DNA of 64,000 nucleotides, taken from contig JAKJHU010000169.1 of NCBI GenBank assembly GCA_022316685.1, positions 112,501 to 176,500 on the forward strand, given 5' to 3'. Shown piece by piece: positions 59,381 through 64,000 of the stretch. The notes beneath the pieces are model-generated. The model was given only the letters and a program-made list of their open reading frames with translations. It ran no database searches and was not told the DNA's origin. Numbering within the stretch: position 1 is the stretch's first letter; each line of letters starts with the position of its first letter. The DNA is from Progne subis subis. Lineage: Eukaryota; Chordata; Aves; Passeriformes; Hirundinidae. The position numbers and the translations under genes were made by a program.

Positions 59381-61817
59381 TTTCTTAATTATGTATTTAC
59401 ACAGTAGCAGTCTAAATATAGTATCTGGTTTGGGTTTGTTTAGTTTTTTTAAAAAGTGGAATGCAGTTTGGGTTCCTGTAACATCAATCTTGCAACTCCT
59501 GCAATATATGAGTAAGGTATTATGCAACTGCACAATTATCTTAAATGCCCATGGGGGAAAAGATCTATCAGGTTTTATTCATAGTTTTTTATAATCATAA
59601 GACAGACTTTTGTGCAAAGTAAACCAAAATGAAAGCATTGAGATTATTTTACCCACAGTGATGACATGTTACTGCCTATATTACCTCACAGCATGTCACA
59701 GGACATCTTCACATGCTACGGAGTTTTATTTCATTTATTTCAGAATCTCATCAAGGCACTTCAGTTTAAGTATATCAAAAATTTAAAAATCACTCAGTAC
59801 CACAAAGCTCTTTAAAGTCAGATTTCCATAAATTTGCACAGTACTAAACATTGGTGGTGTTAAGCAAATGAAAGCAAATAAGTACATTAAAGTGGAAACA
59901 TTACTTAAGCAAAGAGAAGCTGCTCTATACCGTTTCTATCATTTTCTATGTGGTCTGACTTAATTTTTTTTTTTTAATTAAAGAATGGTTCAAAAGTGCC
60001 CATAGGTAATCAAGAAATTATAAATTAATTTTTAATTCTTATTTTTGCTGGTTCAGCTGGAATTATAGCTCTCTTAATCTCCTGAATTTACCATTTTTCT
60101 GCTGTTGCCATAGTGAAATCAGGTAGAACAGGCAAAGCTGTACTTCTTCTTCTCTTTGAACTTAACTAAAAATAATGCTTAATCTATTGGTGTGGCTTTA
60201 GAAATAGCTTTTAAAAATTTTAATGTGGATTTAGCAACTGTGGAAACAGAGATATTCTGACCTCAGACTGGAAGTCCTACTTGCCCACAGCAAAAATGCA
60301 ATACCTGTGCAAGTTTTCCTTTAGCAGTTCATCCTAGTACTTTAAGCCTAGGGAGGCTTGGGGGGAAAAAAAATGCATACAAACCTGCATCAGTTTATAC
60401 ATCTTGATGTCATGTACTTCTGAGCAGGGAAGGACTCTAGGACAGCTGGGTTTTATGACTGGGCAGCTTATTTTTGTACCCAGGGCAGAATATACCACAC
60501 TATTTCAAGTGATAATCAGTTTGTATCACTTAGCCTGATGGAAATAACTTTGTCACTGGGTAATTCTACATAACAAAGACTGAAAAAGCTCCAAATACCA
60601 TTGAAAATTCATCGAATCTTTCAGGAGAATGGTGCCAGACTTGCTGGGTATATTTGTATTGGTGTGTAGTAATATGTGATCTCTGAGGTATACTAGTCTG
60701 CTGTGCACAAACCTACATACTACAAAGTTGCCTCCAGTGTCGAAATACTGATTTGTAAAAAGTTGATACCTCAAAGGTGCAGAAAGACATTTCGAAATCT
60801 TTGGTGAAAGTTAGTAGTTGATACGGAGAGATCCTAGAAATTGAAGTAGTTGAAGTTGTATAAGTGTTCACTGGGTGTTAAATGAGGTGGAGTTGTTCTC
60901 TCTTCCCTCTTACTTAGTGACTCTATTTTCCTCTTTTTGGTGTGTGTTTTTGGGGTTTGGTTGGGGTTTTTTAATGCCTTCCAGTTAATAATGGTCTAGC
61001 TTGAACAGACAGTAAGACCCCCACCTCTTTTGTAAGAGTGATATAAACGGAGGGGACTGACATGAATCTTTTTATTGTCTATATTGGTCTTCCATTACCC
61101 AGTTCAACTTGAAGGTGTCTTCAACATGTTCAGTAATCTGTAGTGAGGTTGGAGCAGATGGAAACCTTATGTCAGCACCTCTCCTTAAGCTGCATTATGG
61201 CTGTTCCTGACAAGTGGATTTCTGTGAGAGACGTCTTTCTTGAGAGGTTCCTGGGGCTTTTTTTAAACTACTATCCTTCCTTATGTTTTGAACTCATGGT
61301 GTTTTTAGATATTGCAATCACAAATATAAGGACAAGACTGGAAAATAAGCGCTTTAAAAAACAACAACAAGAAATTGCTATTTTTGGCTAACAAGGGAGA
61401 GGGAGAGACAGCTGGTCAGAACAGATACTAATCTTATCACTTAATTTACTTACTCTGGGCTTTTATGCAATGTAAGAACCAAAAAAACAACAAAGTGGCT
61501 GTGCTCAGGTGGAAGTTAGCCAAGTCTCAGAAAAGATGGTAAAACTCGTTATTCATGACGTTTCAAGCTGCTTACTCAAGCTTAATTTATCTTTGAAGGG
61601 AAAAGTGGTGTTTATTTTTCTTCTTGTTGTTACTTTTATTTTCTGTTAGTTTTGCTTTTGTCTTAAAAGGAACAGAAATTGAACAGGACTAGCAGCTCAA
61701 TAGGTCACACTTTTTCTGTTTTGTTTAAAATAAGACTGCTAGTCCTGTCTTTTTTGCCCTTAGAGGTCTGCCAACCAAAAATGTTAATTTATCTGGCAAT
61801 CTAACAGTTGCATCGCC

Positions 61818-62055
61818 GAGAGAGGAGAGGAGAGGAGAGGAGAGGAGAGGAGAGGAGAGGAGAGGAGAGGAGAGGAGAGGAGAGGAGAGGAGAGGAGAGG
61901 AGAGGAGAGGAGAGGAGAGGAGAGGAGAGGAGAGGAGAGGAGAGGAGAGGAGAGGAGAGGAGAGGAGAGGAGAGGAGAGGAGAGGAGAGGAGAGGAGAGG
62001 AGAGGAGAGGAGAGGAGAGGAGAGGAGAGGAGAGGAGAGGAGAGGAGAGGAGAGG
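61818..62055. repeat. (AGAGG)n pentanucleotide array, ~47 units
   Basis: About 238 bp of apparently uninterrupted AGAGG units. All bases on the + strand are purines, so it is a homopurine-homopyrimidine tract, able in principle to form triplex or other non-B structures. Open frames of 99 and 170 codons on the two strands arise only because the unit has no stop codon in any frame; they are not genes. Confidence 0.97.
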
Positions 62056-62619
62056 ATGTCCAGCTGTCTTCCACTGTTTTCAATATATATTTGTATGCAG
62101 AAAGTTGTTAATACTATGTGATTTTAGTGTTGCGAACTTCTGCCTCAGTTGTTATCAGGCATGGATCGTAATATGTCACTGGCTAATTCAACTAAACTGC
62201 CATTGCTTTAAAACTTCACAAGTGATAGCATTTTCCCCTGATTCTTCCTCTCCCTCCTTCTGGGCTCACTTACATTGTACATTTTTATGTCTTCCTTTTG
62301 AACATAATTCTGTACATTGATGGTGAGCCCAGAAAAGTTCAGTGCATAGTAAGCAAAGAAAGCTGAAGTGCAATTGGGTTTAGTATTGGTATATACTGAG
62401 AAGGAGTAAATAACTTGTAAATAAATCTAAATAGCATGAATTTTTCAGAAGATGGATGCAGTAGAGCTCTATGTGTGTTGCTGTGCTCTCTCTCAGGGAC
62501 GCTAGTTGTTTCTCTGCACTTACGGATGGCAGTTGTTGGGGGGCTGCTTGCTGGAGCTTAAATTCTTCGCATTTAGGTGGTTTTAGAGTCTTTTTTGCCC
62601 TCTGCAAAGCTCTGAGCTA

Positions 62620-63015
62620 AATGCAGGAAAAGATGGAGTCTTCAAGACTGCATGTTTCGTGTTTATTAGTTCTTATTTTACAATTTTCTCAGTGTCTAGC
62701 AAGATGTTTGCTGCGGCTCGGACATCTGGTGACTCCTCCTGTCTTAGGGCTGTCCTTATCTTTTATACTTTTTACTTTATACTTTTATACTTTATACTTT
62801 TATACTAATTGCTACGTATTTGATATTTACTATTTATTACTAATGTTTATCACTATTACTAAAAAGGTCATCTTTACTTTGATTTAATCCTCACAAACTA
62901 CTTTGTGCTAACGTCACTGCAGAAATGGAGTGAGGGAAGAAGAAAGAAGGAGAAGGAGACAATGCCCTAAATTCTCTATTTTGTCCTCATTCACTTTAAT
63001 GCTAAAAATTTAAAC
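62620..63015 (-). repeat. Tandem LTR segment, copy 1 (C-to-T rich, TATA-expanded)
   Basis: This is 396 bp and matches 63013-63371 end to end apart from about 30 substitutions and a 37-bp insertion at about 62765-62801. The insertion repeats the ttttatac/tttatac unit, so on the minus strand copy 1 has five TATAAA boxes where copy 2 has one. By hand count, 21 of the differences are T in copy 1 and C in copy 2, and only three are the reverse. Confidence 0.9.
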
Positions 63016-63371
63016 GCAGGAAAAGGTGGAGTCTTCAAGGTTGCATGCTTCGTGTTTATTAGTTCTTATCTTACAATTTTCTCAGTGTCCTGTAAGATGT
63101 TTGCCGTGGCTCGGACATCTGGTGACTCCCCCCGTCCCAGGGCTGTCCTTATCTTTTATACTAATTGCTACGTATTCGATATTTACTATTTATTACCAAT
63201 GTCTATCACTATTACTAAAAAGGTCATCTTTACTTTGATCCAGTCCTCACAAGCTACTTTGTGCTAACGTCACTGCAGAAATGGAGTGAGGGAAGAAGAA
63301 AGAAGGAGAAGGAGACAATGCCCCAAATTCTCCATCTTGTCCCCATTCACTTCAATGCCACAAATTCAAAC
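63013..63371 (-). repeat. Tandem LTR segment, copy 2
   Basis: This is 359 bp and overlaps copy 1 by three bases (aac) at the junction. It keeps a single TATA box (rc of cttttatac) and the poly(A) signal near 63053-63058. It continues without a break into U3-like sequence on its far side, so it is probably the copy in the original LTR context. Confidence 0.9.
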
Positions 63372-63671
63372 CCACTGTTTTTTCACCCTGTGATGTACTA
63401 AACTACAATCTTTCACACTCTTGTGGCCTGCAATGCTTCCTGCAGTGCAAGAAGCCTCTCCCATGGACTGAAATCAAATCCAGTGTCTCTCTGAGCTCTG
63501 GGCTGTGGTCCCAGACCTCCCTGCCCAGGTCTCTGACCCTCCAGGGCAACTAAAGGAATGCCCTGGACTCCAACATCTGTGTAGGTGTATAAATAGTATA
63601 AGGAGAGAAGGCAGAAAGGGGAAGTAGATTTCTTTGCTCGTGCCCAGTTATGCACTTACTTCACCTAACAA

Positions 63672-64000
63672 TGAATGTAGCACTTATTACAGATTGCCTT
63701 GGTGATCTCCTAGAGTCTCTGTAACAGTCTCCAACTTTCAGGAGGTGAAAATATCTCTTCTGGGAGACTGGATGTTTTGTGGGTCATACATAAAACTTGT
63801 GTATCTCAGGATGCATTCCTTTCTGAATAACAGCTAAATCCCAAATTATTTTCAAATATAAAGTGGGGCAGGACCAGTTTGGACTGAACAGACACTGGAT
63901 GTATGAATCAACTGAGAGACAAGCTGAGGAGCCAAAGGCATTAAAAGTAAGTGTGTGCCAGGCACAATTAAAGTTTGCCAGTGGATTCCAAAGACAGAAT
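63672..64000. other. Unassigned sequence at window end
   Basis: About 330 bp of moderately GC-richer sequence than the intron average. It could be the flank of the LTR or part of another old element. I recognise no family and no exon. Confidence 0.4.

Larger units (their letters stand above)
62620..63670 (-). mobile_element. Endogenous retrovirus LTR with tandem duplication (probable)
   Basis: On the minus strand the block begins with a TG at about 63670 (TGTTAGG) and ends with CA at 62622. It contains a TATA box (gtataaaag) and, about 110 bp later, a poly(A) signal in actaataaacacgaag, the order expected for U3-R-U5. The promoter, R and U5 part is present twice in tandem: 62620-63015 and 63013-63371. 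The U3-like part at 63372-63670 is present once. I see no target-site duplication and no internal retroviral gene, so this is a solo LTR-like remnant. The family is not identified, and the outer end at 63670 is tentative. Confidence 0.6.
11756..64000 (+). other. CDIN1: CDIN1 last (or penultimate) intron, at least 52 kb, continues past the window
   Basis: From donor gtatat at 11756 to the window end I found no exon that could encode the remaining ~40 residues (Phe-Gly-Pro-Gly, then a Tyr-Trp-Tyr-Gly strand). The whole stretch therefore appears to be one intron. It holds the CR1, LTR and simple-repeat features listed separately. It also holds a few blocks that may be regulatory. The long stretches with no entry (13270-25900, 26300-29450, 29900-40900, 45400-51080 and 59400-61800) are AT-rich DNA in which I see nothing I can name beyond the small repeats listed. 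Small alternative exons or non-coding RNA genes cannot be excluded by eye. Confidence 0.65.

Noticed and set aside
61818..62055. CRISPR-like array
   Set aside because: The units are directly adjacent 5-mers with no spacers, in a vertebrate-type genome. It is a microsatellite.
61784..62320. Open frames of 99 codons (-) and 170 codons (+) across the pentamer array
   Set aside because: They consist of a five-residue repeat forced by the AGAGG unit, which has no stop codon in any frame, plus chance flanks. No start context, domain or splice evidence supports a protein.
62621..63267. Two near-identical open frames starting MESSRLH as a duplicated gene pair
   Set aside because: They lie in the tandem LTR segment, in a strand opposite to the LTR's TATA and poly(A) signals. 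The similarity reflects DNA duplication, not protein conservation.

Overview
The window looks like vertebrate, and specifically avian, nuclear DNA. It is AT-rich and CpG-poor, with short exons in very long introns. It carries many fragments of CR1-type LINEs, several with the avian-style 3' end (ATTCTGTGATTCT-like), and two stretches that look like solo endogenous-retrovirus LTRs. The LTR content suggests a passerine, but I cannot name a species from sequence alone.

The only gene I can support is CDIN1 (C15orf41; CDAN1-interacting nuclease 1), on the + strand. Five consecutive internal coding exons lie at 884-963, 1317-1366, 4197-4264, 9276-9341 and 11650-11755. All five have AG/GT borders, their phases join without a break, and together they encode the equivalent of about residues 116-239 of the 281-residue human protein. 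This includes the TPD motif and the E-x-K of the PD-(D/E)XK nuclease core, which fall in two different exons. The 5' exons lie upstream of the window. I could not find the last coding exon (about 40 residues), so the remaining 52 kb (11756-64000) appears to be one very long intron.

That intron holds CR1 fragments on both strands, including a decayed CR1 ORF2 piece at 44300-45395. It also holds an LTR-like element at about 12.64-13.27 kb, a pentanucleotide (AGAGG)n array of about 238 bp at 61818-62055, and an LTR region at 62620-63670 that contains a tandem duplication. It also has several blocks that read like conserved non-coding regulatory DNA, chiefly 40.93-41.33 and 42.11-42.68 kb. In human, CDIN1 lies next to the developmental homeobox gene MEIS2, so regulatory elements for MEIS2 inside a CDIN1 intron would be reasonable. 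That is inference.

The most unusual signal is in the duplicated LTR segment (copies at 62620-63015 and 63013-63371). The two copies differ mostly by C-to-T in one copy on one strand (about 21 of 30 substitutions by hand count). The edited-looking copy also carries an expanded TATA-box tract. No tRNA, rRNA, CRISPR, operon or complete protein-coding gene was seen. The other open reading frames of 60-170 codons look like chance or repeat-derived frames.
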